Below are positions 1 to 11,572 of a stretch of DNA of 64,000 nucleotides, piece after piece; position 1 is the first letter of the stretch, and each line of letters starts with the position of its first letter. The notes beneath the pieces were generated by a model. That model was given only the letters and a program-made list of their open reading frames with translations, ran no database searches and was not told where the DNA came from. The DNA comes from Valencia hispanica (taxonomy: Eukaryota; Chordata; Actinopteri; Cyprinodontiformes; Valenciidae): the NCBI GenBank assembly GCA_963556495.2, contig OY747713.1:50627328-50691327 (forward strand), in the 5' to 3' direction. Position numbers and translations under genes: made by a program.

Positions 1-1250
1 TTTCTTGAAACGGGAAAGCTACCAAAGAATTGTTCTACTTGGAAAGAAAAAAATTAAAGTTTTAACTGAAGTTTGTAATCAGATGAAGATAAAATAATCA
101 TATTATTGCTAACAGAAGATTCAAATTGAACTTTACATGTTTTTGGCATTTGGCCAACAATGGGGAACAGGGGTATGGCGACCTCTAGTGGCGAACTAAT
201 TAAAAGCATTTCTTACGGACAATTCAATTATCAAACTGATTAGTTCACGGACAAGAAGTGTGTCAGACATGGGAAAAAAAGAAAAGCTTCTCATATAAAA
301 TTAAGAAACAGCTTTGAGCAAACAAAGGCTGTATTGAAGAAGCTCTATTTAGTAAGTAAAGAAAATTTCTCCTAATGGATTTGTAATGTTAACAGTAAAA
401 CATTTAGATACACTAACTGTTGCAGAAATGTTGTTTAGAGAAATAATTGGTAAAATAGGACAAAGATTAGAGATCGTTTTTAAGAGACAATTGGATTCTA
501 AAAGCAGATTAAGAAAGGCCATGGATAAGACTAAACATAATTTGAGATACTGTTTGGTTATGATAAAGTTATATATGAATATAACACCAAGTAATTGAAC
601 GGATTTGATGAGACCTTATACCTTCTTACAGTTTGGTATCTTAAAATAAGAGAAACAATTACAAACTGATTTATGACTTTATGATGAAATGTTGTAAATT
701 AAAAAAAAAAGCGATGGAAGAAACGGGACAAAATTGGATAGTCTTGATTTGGTAAATTATAAATGCATATAATTCCAAATTTGAATATTGGCCTCATTCT
801 ATTTGAAATAATCTATGGGTGAGATATAGAATTTCTTAGATTGGTTTACTCTCTTCTAAAAAAACAATTTGATTAAGATCTGGTGAGTTTTCATGATCAA
901 AATACTGATAATTACATGAGTTATAAATGCAAACTAATCATATGCCAGATCATCCTATATTCCTACAGGAAGAAGTGAGCTGAAAGTAGGTGACTGGATC
1001 CTGATTAAAAGCTGTAAACAGAAAATTGGGCATCACCCAGGTGGAAGGGGCCATTCCAGGTATTTTTGACCACACCAATGGCTGTAGAGACTGAGTTGGA
1101 TACACTTAATCCATTATAAAAAGCAGTGACCATTACTAGATATAGGGAAAGGAGTCTAAGAAAAGTGGGGTTAAAGACTGATTCCAAAGGGAGGTGGAAA
1201 ACAATATGGTCCACTTGTCTCAACCTCAGTGAAGAGAACCAGGAGAGCCA
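1..1250 (+). pseudogene. ERV pol remnant: RNase H end and integrase
   Basis: Bases 1-200 resemble the RNase H end of retroviral pol. Bases 240-600 read as integrase core in more than one frame. Bases 960-1250 resemble the integrase C-terminal domain, with GDWILIK near 990-1010. Compared with the second copy, about 70 bases are missing near 450, between two copies of GAAATAAT. That removes the block that in copy 2 reads NGTHFVNE (27930-27953, minus), which carries the second catalytic region. The gene cannot make an integrase. Retroviral origin is well supported by the order of the three blocks. Confidence 0.75.
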
Positions 1251-1289
1251 CTTTTCTATAGAGACTGTTTGAAGGGAGAGATAGTGACG

Positions 1290-2400
1290 ATGAAGGTTTT
1301 TCTGGTTTTTCTGCTATCTAGTACTTTGATTTTTACAGTTTTTTGGTGGTGTTATTTCAATAGGAACGTCAGGACTCACAGAAGAATGACATAGAGCACA
1401 TAAGGATGCTGATTTATTTTCTTGGTTCACTCAGAGAAAGACACACAGAAACCCATTTGAAACTAGTGTATGGTGACAATATGCAAGATATCTTGCAAAT
1501 AAATAAAACATTAACTGTTTTGTTTGTTCTCAGATGCCATATTCTGTAGGACATTTACCCAGATATGTAGAAGCTTTGACTAATCTTAATGATCTGTTTC
1601 CAGATGTTACACTCCTCTCCAGGATTTGGACAAATTCTGAGCGTGGAGCGAAGTTATATGGGTAAAAATGTGTATACTTCCATGACAAAAGTAAGGGTAA
1701 ATTGGAGACTGGGACGAAATGGGATTAATCTAAATAGTTAAAGCTGGACCAGTACACTTAAAACCTGACCAAAGATTTAGTTGTTTTGAAAATGATAAAA
1801 ATCTGACCGCACGTTCATACCACTCTGGGTACATGGGAAAAAAATATATAGTATATGCTCCATATCGTGAATGTGATGGAAACTTTTCTATGGACGACCT
1901 GCTGATTCTCTGCGGATTTTGGCTCTGACACAATTACCCTCAAAATGAGAACGGTGGTTGTGCTTCTGTTGAGACTTAAAGAGCATTCTTTTCTTGTATT
2001 TGCAGAGGAGATCCGACACAGCAGAAGGAGGAGGCGTGATATTTCAGCCCCTCATGGTCCCATCTGGGCTCCGAAATGCCCCCTGAAAACAAATTATGGA
2101 GTGATTGAAATAAGGTTCTATTATCTTTTTTCCCATGGACCGAGGTGGGTAAGGTCATGTTATGATTGGACACATTAAATTATAGATTCAGTGGTTTTGT
2201 TAATTCTTCCCTGGCAGAAAAGTATAGCAGCTGAGATCTAGGAATTGAGCTTAAATACTGTATACATGGAGATTGATCTACAATACAGGTGTTTATTGAA
2301 CTATAACATCTTTCCGTAATAAGCTGCAGATCTAGTCACACCTGATTAACAGGAGACTTAAATAATTGGATGTTTCTGAAACAGTTCTGTTTCAGGAAAA
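1290..2400 (+). pseudogene. ERV env remnant
   Basis: An ATG at 1290 opens a 34-residue reading frame with a strongly hydrophobic stretch starting at its second residue, as expected for an env signal peptide placed just after integrase. Downstream, 1740-1930 and 1976-2173 hold short open stretches in different frames, separated by stops. I could not identify a fusion peptide or a cysteine motif. The assignment to env rests on position after pol, the leader-like start, and the LTR downstream. It is non-functional. Confidence 0.45.
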
Positions 2401-3875
2401 GGGAGGAGATCCTTGGGCACTAGGAGAACTTAAATTTCAATTATTTTTTACAAAACAAAGCCTTTCCATTTGTTGCTTTAAAAGCATTTCAGATAAATGA
2501 AAAAATAAATAAAAAACCGCATTTGTTTAGGGTTCAACACTTTTTTGGGTTAAATAGGTTGAAATTATAGTTTTATTTTATAAGTATTGGGCTTCATCAG
2601 CTCAGAAGATGAATAACAATAGTCGGTGATGTGGTAAAATCTTATAAGACTATAGGTTTAATGAACTTAGGCTGTTAGCAGTGTAAATGAATAAAATTAA
2701 ACTGATCGTTTTCTGCGTGTTGAGCTTTAAAGCAGCACATTTTTCTTTTGAGCGGTCTGTCATGCTCATGATGCCATTTCCACAATCCAAAAAGACCAGA
2801 CGTTTCCTGTTTTCCATCCTGTTTTGGCACCTTTGTGTGGTTGGTTGTTTTAGCACACAACCCATTCATCTTACCTTGTGGTATTTTTATGCATTTAATC
2901 TTTGTTTGGAAGTTTTCATTTACATTATAACCTCTACTATATATTTTGATGAAATATTCTTTATGGTCTAGGTTGTTCCAGTGTCGCTCATTTTTGATAC
3001 AGGATTTTTGGAGTGCACTTTGGGTCAATGATGATTTTTGTGATTTACATACAGCAAAAGCATTAGCTCTTTCTAGAAATAGACCTAGTTTGTAAGCAGT
3101 CAGGATAATAATTTGATTTTGTGTTAGTGCGGCCGATCAGTGCGGCACTACTTAAAACTATGAGGTGAGTGAGGGATTTGATTTTTTTTTTTAAAGAGGA
3201 CAAATCCATAAGAAATTAATCTCAAAACAGATACAATTATGGATAAAGCAAACAGGAAAAAGCAAATTAGTTGCAAGCTCTTCTTTTAGGCTTTGTTGAC
3301 CAGTTGAGAGACCAGCAGCCAACCAGACCACAATCTCTCAGGTAATCATACTAAAGAAAAAGGCTGGAGCCAATGCACTCCCACTGAGGAGTCAGGACGA
3401 ACCTGAGAGGACATGCAGGAGCAGCAAGCCAGAGCGGGAGAAGAACAGCAATGAGCAGACCACACAACCTACTTGAACCCTCTGCTGAGAGGTTTCCAAC
3501 TTCAGCACACCTGCACCATCAGGTGGCAGAGCGGCTTGGAGCACCGAGCTGCCCAGCTGGGGCAGCAGGGTTTGAAGGAAAAGAAGCTGAGACCCCTGCC
3601 AAAAGGGGCTGAACGATCCTCTGGTCTGCCTGCAGTCCTTACAGTTTTCAAACTCAAGGCTACTGAAAAGATACATTTTAGCTGCATATAGGTGATGTGC
3701 TGGCAGCCTCTCACCTTAGGTCATAGAAGAGCGAGCCGGATGACCACTATTCCCGGCCAGAACAAGATGACTTGACTACTGATCCAAAAAGTTCCAGAGA
3801 AGATGGACTCAAAATTGATATGATTCTTTGCCTGACATTTTTCCTTATATATAGTGATCTCTTAAAATAAGAGAT
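2401..3875 (+). other. ERV region between env remnant and polypurine tract
   Basis: No protein is recognisable here. The same sequence is present in the second copy (24500-25980, minus), so it belongs to the element and is not host flank. The short open frames on both strands are not conserved between the two copies as coding sequence. Confidence 0.5.
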
Positions 3876-4307
3876 CAAGAGAGGGACATGAAGAGATATA
3901 AATTCTGTTAATGTTGTATGAGGGTCTAATTTTGTAGTGCATGTGGTAACACTTAGAAACCGTGAATAATCAAGAGGAATGTGGCACATCCTGTGTGCCT
4001 TTTGGTGAAGAAGCTGTGACCATTCTGTGAAGGAAGATCTATGTGGGAGGAGTTTCTTTTTAACTTGTTTCAAATAAAAACCTTATGCTGAGATAAAGCT
4101 GTACTCAGTTACTAGAACTGAATCCAGTGAACGACGTCTCACTGTTAAAAGATATAATTGTTGTTTGTAGTTCTTATTGCTCCTTTTACAGAAATGAACG
4201 AGCACGCGGGAAGGTGAAATGAGAGCTCAGAGAGAGCCCAGGGTCATAAATTAAATGTGTGTCTGTTCCTTTAAAATAGGCTTTAAATTAGAGTGAAAAC
4301 ACCTTCT

Positions 4308-4312
<5 letters not shown>
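3876..4312 (+). repeat. ERV polypurine tract and 3' LTR
   Basis: A purine run (CAAGAGAGGGACA, 3876-3888) is followed directly by TG at 3889. The LTR runs to CAACA ending at 4312, 424 bp, with TG...CA ends. A TATA-like GATATAAAT sits near the start (about 3895) and AATAAA at 4073-4078. The boundaries are confirmed by the solo copy at 19318-19742, which has a 4-bp target duplication on both sides. An AT microsatellite abuts the 3' end. Confidence 0.8.

Positions 4313-4387
<75 letters not shown>
4313..4387. repeat. (AT)n microsatellite
   Basis: Uninterrupted AT dinucleotides between the ERV LTR and a Tc1 element. The TA needed as Tc1 target is the last dinucleotide of the run (4386-4387). Confidence 0.97.
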
Positions 4388-4390
<3 letters not shown>

Positions 4391-5427
4391 TGGCTTGCAA
4401 AAGTATTCGGCCCCCTTGAACTTTTCCACATTTTGTCACATTACAGCCACAAACATGAATCAATTTTATTGGAATTCCACGTGAAAGACCAACACAAAGT
4501 GGTGTACACGTGAGAAGTGGAACGAAAATCATAAATGATTCCAAACATTTTTTACAAATAAATAACTGAAAAGTGGGGTGTGCGTATTTATTCAGCCCCC
4601 TAAGTCAATACTTTGTAGAGCCACCTTTTGCTGGAATTCCAGCTGCCAGTCTTTTAGGGTATGTCTCTACCAGCTTTGCACATCTAGAGACTGAAATTCT
4701 TGCCCATTCTTCTTTGCAAAACAGCTCCAGCTCAGTCAGATTAGATGGACAGCGTTTGTGAACAGCATTTTTCAGATATTGCCACAGATTCTCGATTGGA
4801 TTTAGATCTGGACTTTGACTGGGCCATGGATAACACATGGATATGTTTTGTTATAAACCATTCCATTGTTGCCCTGGCTTTATGTTTAGGGTCGTTAACA
4901 ATAGCTTTCTTCTTGCCACTCTTCCATAAAGGCCAACTTTGTGCAGTGCACGACTAATAGTTGTCCTATGGACAGATTCCCCCACCTTAGCTGTAGATCT
5001 CTGCAGCTCATCCAGACTCACCATGGGCCTCTTGGCTGCATTTCTGATCAGCGCTCTCCTTGTTCGGCCTGTGAGTTTAGGTAGACGGCCTTGTCTTGGT
5101 AGGTTTACAGTTGTGCCATACTCCTTCCATTTCTGAATGATCGCTTGAACAGTGCTCCGTGGGGTGTTCAAGGCTTGGGAAATCTTTTTGTAGCCTAAGC
5201 CTGATTTAAATTTCTCAATAACTTTATCCCTGACCTGTCTGGTGTGTTCTTTGGACTTCATGGTGTTGTTGCTCCCAACATTCTCTTAGACAACCTCTGA
5301 GGCCGTCACAGGGCAGCTGTATTTGTACTGACATTAGATTACACACAGGTGCACTCTATTTAGTCATTAGCACTCATCAGACAATGTGGAAAAGTTCAAG
5401 GGGGCCGAATACTTTTGCAAGCCACTG
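4388..5427 (-). mobile_element. Tc1-type transposon A, internally deleted
   Basis: The outer ends are CAGTGGCTTGCAAAAGTATT and its complement, and TA flanks both sides (4386-4387, 5428-5429). The 1040-bp element is about 500 bp shorter than expected from the copy at 11573-13110. The right end keeps only about 45 bp of the long terminal repeat, and the transposase gene lacks its middle. It is non-autonomous. An identical copy sits in the other inverted arm (14046-15086). Confidence 0.92.
4605..5261 (-). pseudogene. Tc1 transposase, deleted (copy A)
   Basis: The N-terminal 110 or so residues (5261 to about 4930) carry the paired helix-turn-helix DNA-binding region beginning MKSKEHTRQVRDKVIEKF. 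At about 4890-4930 the frame jumps from the end of this region straight to the C-terminal third. About 390 bp are lost, including the first catalytic Asp and the QQD block with the second. The C-terminal piece (4838-4605) keeps SPDLNPIENLW, which holds the catalytic Glu. It cannot make an active transposase. Confidence 0.92.
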
Positions 5428-5429
5428 TA

Positions 5430-6014
5430 CATACATACATGCATGCATGCATGTTTTTATTTGCCTGAGTAGTCTACAGAAGCTAACTTAAACGTATCAA
5501 ATAACTCCTACAAGTGCATACAATACGACACAACTACACAAACCTTATTGTGCAAATTACCGAGCTAACAGAGATACGTAAACAGAGCGGACATGAGAGC
5601 AGCTGCCTGAAAGTTATTAACTGCCTCCAGAACCCAGTTAACGTACACAAATCTATTCAACAAAAATAGTAATAGCCTACAGTCAAATCTTTATTTCGCT
5701 CAGCCGAGCCTTCTCTGTTTAAAACGTCAGGACTAATAAAAATAAAATTTCCGGCACCATTTAAAAAATGAAATTATAAAAAAATTATTTTTGATGATTA
5801 ATTTAATTAAATATATTACACAGACTCGGGTCACACGTAAACAGATATTTTTAAGGAAGATTTTTAAATCTAGTAGGCTAGATTTAAAAAAGTATTAATA
5901 AAAATTAAAAAAAACGTAGTTTAGGCTAATTATTTCGTTTAACTGGAGAAGATTAGTTAAGGAATATCTGCGGTTACTAGGCAATATGGAACTGGAGTAT
6001 TTTGGATGGAGTAT
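5430..6014. other. Unassigned segment inside the inverted arm
   Basis: No gene is visible. The first 45 bases (ATACATACATGCATGC... to CTGAGTAGT) also flank the Tc1 copies at 11573 and 14046. Bases 5851-5897 contain a small palindrome around TAAATCTAGTAGGCTAGATTTA. The rest is unique apart from its inverted copy at 13459-14044. Confidence 0.6.
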
Positions 6015-8818
6015 TATGGGATTATCCATCCATCCATCCATTTTCTTCCGCTTATCCGGGGTCGGGTCGCGGGGGCAGCAGCCTAAGCAAAGAGACCCAG
6101 ACTTCCCTCTCCCCAGCCACTTGTTCCAGCTCCTCGGGAGGAACCCCAAGGCGCTCCCAGGCCAGCCGAGAAACATAGTCCCTCCAGCGTGTCCTGGGCC
6201 TTCCCCTGGGCCTCCTCCCGGTGAGACGTGCCTGAAACACCTCACCAGCGAGGCGTCCAGGAGGCATCCTGACCAGATGCCCGAGCCACCTCAACTGACT
6301 CCTCTCGATGTGGAGAAGCAGCGGCTCTACTCTGAGCCCCCTCCGGATGACTGAGCTTCTCACCCTATCTCTAAGGGAGAGCCCAGACACTCTGCGGAGG
6401 AAACTCATTTCAGCCGCTTGTATCCGTGATCTCGTTCTTTCGGTCACCACCCAGAGTTCGTGACCATAGATGAGGGTAGGAACGTAGATCGACCGGTAAA
6501 TCGAGAGCTTCGCCTTTTGGCTCAGCTCTCTCTTCACCACGACAGACCGGTAGAGCGCCCGCATAACTGCAGATGCCCCACCAATCCGTCTATCGATCTC
6601 CCGCTCCATTTTTCCCTCATTCGTGAACAAGACCCCCAGATACTTAAACTCCTCCACTTGGGGAAGGACCCCATCCCCGACCCGAAAGAGGCACCCCACC
6701 CTTTTCCGGCTCAAGACCATGGCCTCGGATTTGGAGGTGCTGATTCTCATCCCAGCCGCTTCACACTCGGCTGCGAACAGCTCCAGCGAAAGCTGTAGAT
6801 CACGCTCCGATGAAGCCAACAGGACCACATCATCTGCAAAAAGCAGAGACCCGATCCTGAGGCCACCAAAACGGATCCCCTCAACGCCTTGGCTGCGCCT
6901 AGAGATCCTGTCCATAAAAGTTAGGAACTGTATCGGTGACAAAGGGCAACCTTGGCGGAGTCCAACTCTCACTGGAAACAAGCCCGACTTACTGCCGGCA
7001 ATGCGAACCAAACTCTGGCACCGGTCGTACAGGGACCTAACAGCCCGTATCAAGGGGCCCGGTACCCCATACTCCCGGAGCACCCCCCACAGGGCCCCCC
7101 GAGGGACACGGTCAAACGCCATCTCCAAGTCCACAAAACACATGTAGACCGGTTGGGCGAACTCCCACGCACCCTCCAGGACCCTGCTGAGGGTGTAGAG
7201 CTGGTCCAGTGTTCCACGGCCAGGACGAAAACCGCATTGTTCCTCCTGGATCCGAGGTTCGACTATCCGTCGGACCCTCCTCTCCAGAACCCCTGAATAG
7301 ACCTTACCAGGGAGGCTCAGAAGTGTGATCCCCCTGTAGTTGGAACACACCCTGTGGTCCCCCTTTTTAAACAGGGGGACCACCACCCTGGTCTGCCAAT
7401 CCAAGGGAACTGCCCCCGATGTCCACGCAATATTGCAGAGCCGCGTTAACCAACACAGCCCCACAACATCCAGAGCCTTGAGGAACTCCGGTCGAATCTC
7501 ATCCACCCCCGGAGCCTTGCCACCGAGGAGCTTTTTAACGACCTCGGTGACCTCAGCACCAGAGATTGGAGAGCCCGACCCCAAGTCCCCAAACCCTGCT
7601 TGCAGATTGGAAGGCGTGCTGGTGGGATTGAGGAGGTCCTCGAAGTATTCCATCCACCGACCCAAAACGTCCCGCGTCGAGGTCAGCAGCACACCATCCC
7701 CACTGTAAACAGTGTTGGTGGCAGACCGCTTTCCCCCCCTGAGACGCTGGATGGTGGACCAGAATCGCTTCGAAGCCGTACGGAAGTCGTTTTCCATGGT
7801 CTCTCCAAACTCCTCCCACGTCCGAGTTTTTGCCTCAGCAACCATCCGAGCCGCATCCCGCTTGGCCTGTCGGTACCTATCAAGTGCTTCAGGGGTCCCA
7901 CAAGCCAAAAAGACCCGGTAGGACTCCTTCTTCAGCCTGACAGCATCCCTTACCGCCGGTGTCCACCAGCGGGTTCGAGGGTTGCCGCCGCGACAGGCAC
8001 CGACCACCTTGCGGCCACAGCTTTGGTCAGCCGCCTCGGCAATGGAGGCGCGGAGCATGGTCCACTCGGACTCGATGTCCTCCGCCTCCCCCGGGACGTG
8101 TTCAAAGTTCTGCCGGAGGTGTGAGTTAAAGCTCCTTCTGACAGGAGACTCTGCCAGACGTTCCCACCAGACCCTCACAACACGTTTGGGCCTTCCAGGT
8201 CTGTCCGGCGTCCTCCCCCACCATCGGAGCCGACTCACCACCAGGTAGTGGTCAGTGGACAGCTCTGCCCCTCTCCTCACCCGAGTGTCCAAAACATGCG
8301 GCCGCAGATCAGATGAGACGACAACCAAGTCGATCATTGAGCTGCGGCCTAAGGTGTCCTGGTGCCAAGTGCACATATGGACACCTTTATGCTTGAACAT
8401 GGTGTTTGTTATGGACAATCCATGACGAGCACAGAAGTCCAATAACAAGACACCACTCGGGTTTAGATCGGGGGGGCCATTCCGCCCAACCACACCCCTC
8501 CAGGTCTCACCGTCATTGCCCACGTGAGCGTTGAAGTCCCCCAGCAGAACAAGGGAGTCCCCAGGAGGAGCACTCTCCAGCACCCCCTCCAAAGACTCCA
8601 AGAAGGGTGGGTAATCTAATCTGCTGTTTGGCGCGTAAGCACAAACAACAGTCAGGACCCGTCCCCCCACCCGAAGGCGGAGGGAGGCTACCCTCTCGTT
8701 CACCGGGGTAAACCCCAATGTACAGGCGCCGAGATGGGGGGCAACAAGTATGCCCACCCCAGCTCAGCGCCTCTCAGCGGGGGCAACCCCAGAATGGAAG
8801 AGAGTCCAACCCCTCTCG
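6015..8818 (-). mobile_element. Rex3-type RTE LINE, copy 1 (5' truncated)
   Basis: The 3' end is a (GGAT)n tail (6023-6050) directly after the stop codon, as known for the teleost LINE Rex3. Sequences matching well-known conserved Rex3 RT stretches are present (CGGTGACAAAGGGCAACC near 6933; the complement of TGGCAGACCAGGGTGGTGGT near 7384). At 8818 the element meets a plus-strand fragment of the same LINE, so the N-terminal part of the endonuclease is missing. Confidence 0.88.
6052..8757 (-). CDS. Rex3 endonuclease/reverse transcriptase polyprotein (901-codon open frame)
   Basis: This protein would nick target DNA and copy the LINE RNA at the nick. The N-terminal part is the APE-type endonuclease: GDFNAH at residues 73-78 and TDHYLV at 168-173. 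The reverse transcriptase follows: an AFDRVPRG block near residue 546, [10 protein letters not shown], and the active site [10 protein letters not shown] near 639. The C-terminal RTRWRDY region runs to the stop. The frame is open throughout, but a TGA lies three codons upstream of the first codon shown (a GTG), so the full-length protein cannot be made. In the AFD block a Met replaces the Lys usual in this family. Family assignment is firm; activity is unlikely. Confidence 0.9.
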   Translation of the reverse strand: MGILVAPHLGACTLGFTPVNERVASLRLRVGGRVLTVVCAYAPNSRLDYPPFLESLEGVLESAPPGDSLVLLGDFNAHVGNDGETWRGVVGRNGPPDLNPSGVLLLDFCARHGLSITNTMFKHKGVHMCTWHQDTLGRSSMIDLVVVSSDLRPHVLDTRVRRGAELSTDHYLVVSRLRWWGRTPDRPGRPKRVVRVWWERLAESPVRRSFNSHLRQNFEHVPGEAEDIESEWTMLRASIAEAADQSCGRKVVGACRGGNPRTRWWTPAVRDAVRLKKESYRVFLACGTPEALDRYRQAKRDAARMVAEAKTRTWEEFGETMENDFRTASKRFWSTIQRLRGGKRSATNTVYSGDGVLLTSTRDVLGRWMEYFEDLLNPTSTPSNLQAGFGDLGSGSPISGAEVTEVVKKLLGGKAPGVDEIRPEFLKALDVVGLCWLTRLCNIAWTSGAVPLDWQTRVVVPLFKKGDHRVCSNYRGITLLSLPGKVYSGVLERRVRRIVEPRIQEEQCGFRPGRGTLDQLYTLSRVLEGAWEFAQPVYMCFVDLEMAFDRVPRGALWGVLREYGVPGPLIRAVRSLYDRCQSLVRIAGSKSGLFPVRVGLRQGCPLSPIQFLTFMDRISRRSQGVEGIRFGGLRIGSLLFADDVVLLASSERDLQLSLELFAAECEAAGMRISTSKSEAMVLSRKRVGCLFRVGDGVLPQVEEFKYLGVLFTNEGKMEREIDRRIGGASAVMRALYRSVVVKRELSQKAKLSIYRSIYVPTLIYGHELWVVTERTRSRIQAAEMSFLRRVSGLSLRDRVRSSVIRRGLRVEPLLLHIERSQLRWLGHLVRMPPGRLAGEVFQARLTGRRPRGRPRTRWRDYVSRLAWERLGVPPEELEQVAGEREVWVSLLRLLPPRPDPG

Positions 8819-9040
8819 AGGAGACGGGCACGTCTCACCGGGAGGAGGCCCAGGGGAAGGCCCAGGACACGCTGGAGGGACTATGTTTCTCGGCTGGCCT
8901 GGGAGTGCCTTGGGGTTCCTCCCGAGGAGCTGGAACAAGTGGCTGGGGAGAGGGAAGTCTGGGTCTCTTTGCTTAGGCTGCTGCCCCCGCGACCCGACCC
9001 CGGATAAGCGGAAGAAAATGGATGGATGGATAATTCCCTA
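8819..9040 (+). mobile_element. Rex3 3' fragment in opposite orientation
   Basis: The last 200 bp of Rex3, including the C-terminal coding end and the (GGAT)n tail (9015-9030), lie head-to-head with copy 1. Even the bases after the tail (ATAATTCCC) mirror the bases beyond the other tail (GGGATTAT at 6015-6022). This suggests a fold-back of the 6015-6245 segment and not an independent insertion. Confidence 0.85.
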
Positions 9041-9560
9041 CACTCTTGTTTTGTCATTTATGTGAAGAAGTGTAGCCTACCAAATCGGTGGTATTCTTTT
9101 ACCTGCCAAAAAACTGACTAAATAATAAACAACATGAACCTTATAGAGTTTCAGGTGTTTATTCACAGAAAACATGCATAAAGAACATGTGTAAATGTGT
9201 GTTTCTTCTCATGGCAAAAGTCACACAATGGTTGTGCACGTATTTCTGAGGGCACAGCATATGGTGACAAGCAGTTCGCTGCCGCTTTGTTATCTTTGGG
9301 CCATTGTTTGGTCTCAGGCACGTGGGGCTCTTGTGGCGACATCCTTTGGTGACAGCCTGCAATTACACACTTTGAAAAAATTAAGCCCGCCCCCTGGGAA
9401 AGTGGGTGTGTTACCCTGTGATACAATCGGCTGATAGTCAGCTGGCAACTGAATTATCTTCGGCTGAAAGCTGATTGAGAGTTGGCAAAAAGCGGAAATG
9501 TCTCATACCCAGGTCTGTACCTTACTGCCTCAATGCTTTTTATCCTGCTTTCCCATCTGG
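9041..9560. other. No recognised feature
   Basis: Low-similarity sequence between the Rex3 fragment and the hAT relic. A minus-strand frame at 9163-9426 has a Cys/His-containing end (CDFCHEKKH...HVLYAC) that might be a relic zinc-binding tail, but I cannot assign it. Confidence 0.4.
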
Positions 9561-9567
9561 TCTCAGC

Positions 9568-10160
9568 CTATAATTTCAGAGTGATTTTCAAATATTCTAA
9601 GAGGACATTCCACCTATAGGTGGAGGCTGACAAGAGCTTGAATAACTTTGTCAAATACCCAAAGTAGCCAAGGGTATCTGGTGAGCTTTTTGCAGCATCA
9701 GCTACTATCAGATTTAAAGTGTGGGCACCACATGGAACATAAAAAGTTCTTGAGTTCAGCTGAAGCAACTTTGCTTGAACACCTTTATTGTTTCCCTTCA
9801 TATTTGCGTCGTTGTCATAGGACTGGCCTCTGCAATCCTCAAATGGGATGTTGAGTTCCTCTAGCCTGTTTATGATTCTCCTGTTCTCCTGTTGACTGCT
9901 ATGCCACAAGAAAGCCTAAGAAATGCTCTTACTTGAGGAATGTCTTCTTGTGATACTATCCTGACTATGACAGAGAGCTCTTCCTTATGACTCAGATCAG
10001 GGGTGCAGTGCATGATGGAGAAGGATTTGGATATTTTTTTATCTCTGTATACATATACATAGGAGGTATTTAGCTCATCTGGAAGAGATTGGTTATTTTG
10101 GCAGATTGTTGTTGGCGGGGCGGGGGGGGGGTGTTGTTTGTACTTTTTTTCACATGTCAA
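9568..10160 (-). pseudogene. hAT-type transposase relic (DUF4371-like)
   Basis: Two overlapping minus-strand frames (10160-9870, then 9909-9568) read through a protein resembling the ZMYM1/DUF4371 branch of hAT transposases. The first has FSIMHCTPDLSHKEELSVIV; the second has GQSYDNDANMKG, FYVPCGAHTLNLIVADAA and a YRWNVL segment. The frame changes near 9910-9920. The N-terminal finger and the C-terminal dimerisation domain are not present. It is a fragment of a dead element. Confidence 0.75.
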
Positions 10161-10480
10161 GTGACTGTCTAGTTTGTGTGCAAGCAGCTTCTCTGCTTCT
10201 CTGGCCCCCTTTGTCAGGTTTTTCTAGCTAGGCTATATGCTGCAGAAGCCCCAGATTTGCAAGCATTGTTGCGGCTCTTGACCTATTAAGCCCCAGGGTC
10301 TCTCCAGGGTCTCTCCAAGCTCCTAGCTCGAATAGGATATGCCCAACATTAATTTTGTTTTTCTCTTGTTATCGAAATGAAGCCAATGTTTGTGAGATTT
10401 AATCAGAGGTGTAAAGATTACAGCATATGTTACTGTGCCAAAGTAATTGTAGCTGGAACATAGACAAATTACAAGATTCT

Positions 10481-10939
10481 TTATTCACGCCAAATTTTTT
10501 TCAATGACCACAAGATTGCCTCAAACTGGTTTCTCTGCATAGTGTTACGGGATAATTGAAAATTATATGGCAACTCACCCCTCCAGTAGTCAGCCCTATG
10601 GTGCACATTTACAAATCTGGTGTATATAATGATAGATAGGAAAACATATAAGTCTGTTACAGTGAGAGGAGTCCAAAGGAACTTTCTGCCAGCCTCTTTC
10701 CTTTTTGTAGCATTGGTATTGTCGATAATTGTCCAAATTACAGATGAACTGAAGAAGAACTGGAAGAAAAAGAGAGGAGACCATGCTGCTGCTTTGTCAA
10801 ATTTAGGGCCCATTGGCCTCGTGGGCATGAACCTAAAAGACTCAGGAGTGCTGTCCTCTTTATGTCTGTGCCACCATGCATCTTCACCCACTGGAATGTC
10901 AGTAGACATCTTTGGAACACTGTTGCCTTAGCTTTCCCC
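10481..10939 (-). pseudogene. piggyBac transposase N-terminal exon (truncated)
   Basis: The frame 10909-10481 reads the start of the DDE_Tnp_1_7 domain: RPMGPKFDKAAAWSPLFFFQ, then VIWTIIDNTNATKRKEAG, then KFLWTPLTVTDLYVFLSIII and RNTMQRNQFEAILWSL. It stops about 140 residues in, before any of the catalytic aspartates. The same truncation is seen in the copies at 20036 and 56803, so they descend from one internally deleted element. Confidence 0.82.
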
Positions 10940-11079
10940 ATTTTTGCCTTCTTGGTTGGCTGCGCAGAAGTTGAAGGCCTTGGAGGTATTTAGTCTTCAT
11001 CCTCACTAAAACAAGATAACAGAAATTATAAATACATGCATACACATCTACACATAAATGTCCTCACACACACACACAC

Positions 11080-11084
<5 letters not shown>

Positions 11085-11166
<82 letters not shown>
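11085..11166. repeat. (AT)n microsatellite in piggyBac intron
   Basis: A CA run then AT dinucleotides. The matching position of the copies at 18319 and 54185 also carries AT repeats, so the repeat is part of the element's intron. Confidence 0.95.
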
Positions 11167-11169
<3 letters not shown>

Positions 11170-11409
11170 CCTTTCAGGCAGCTGTGTCTCTCTGTGTGAC
11201 GTACCAGCAGTCTGCTTGGGCATGGTGAACCGTTGATGAGTAAGCTAAGGATGAATGCCGAGGTGACTGAAATAATATTATGAGAGAAGCACAGTTAGAA
11301 AAACAAATACATATAGAAACTACAAATACAACCCACAAGTATATTTTTTACAGACATTTATGTACACATATCTACACAAATAACCACACATAAATTCACA
11401 AATCTTTTG

Positions 11410-11528
<119 letters not shown>

Positions 11529-11572
11529 TACTCAGGCAAATAAAAACATGCATGCATGCATGTATGTATGTA

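Larger units (their letters stand above)
1..4312 (+). mobile_element. Endogenous retrovirus copy 1 (3' half: RNase H, integrase, env remnant, 3' LTR)
   Basis: The element is cut by the left window edge. Read on the plus strand it runs RNase H end, integrase, env leader, polypurine tract and LTR, so this is the 3' half of a provirus. All coding parts are broken by stops and frameshifts. The pol fragments resemble gamma/epsilon-type retroviral pol as a family. The whole segment is present again in inverted orientation at 24040-28440 with scattered substitutions and indels, and the LTR alone is present at 19318-19742. It is an old, non-functional insertion. Family assignment beyond class is inference. 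Confidence 0.8.
4388..6363. repeat. Left arm of large inverted repeat (1976 bp)
   Basis: This segment is repeated in reverse complement at 13111-15086. The arms have the same length, and every open frame compared between them is identical, so they are near-identical. Each arm contains a deleted Tc1, about 590 bp of unrecognised sequence and the 3' end of a Rex3 LINE. The match ends at the inner edge after TGAGCTTCTCA, where the right arm joins the Tc1 at 11573-13110. At the outer edge both arms meet AT microsatellites and differ only in the last bases (ACTGTA against ACAGTAA). Confidence 0.85.

Noticed and set aside
2687..2971. 94-codon plus-strand frame in ERV copy 1
   Set aside because: The corresponding frame in copy 2 differs by frame-breaking changes; the region is non-coding ERV sequence.
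4293..4544. Tyr-Ile repeat frames over AT microsatellites (also at 11026, 11320, 19774, 19857)
   Set aside because: Translation of AT dinucleotides only.
7600..8124. Plus-strand frames over the Rex3 gene
   Set aside because: Shadows of the 901-codon minus-strand Rex3 frame.
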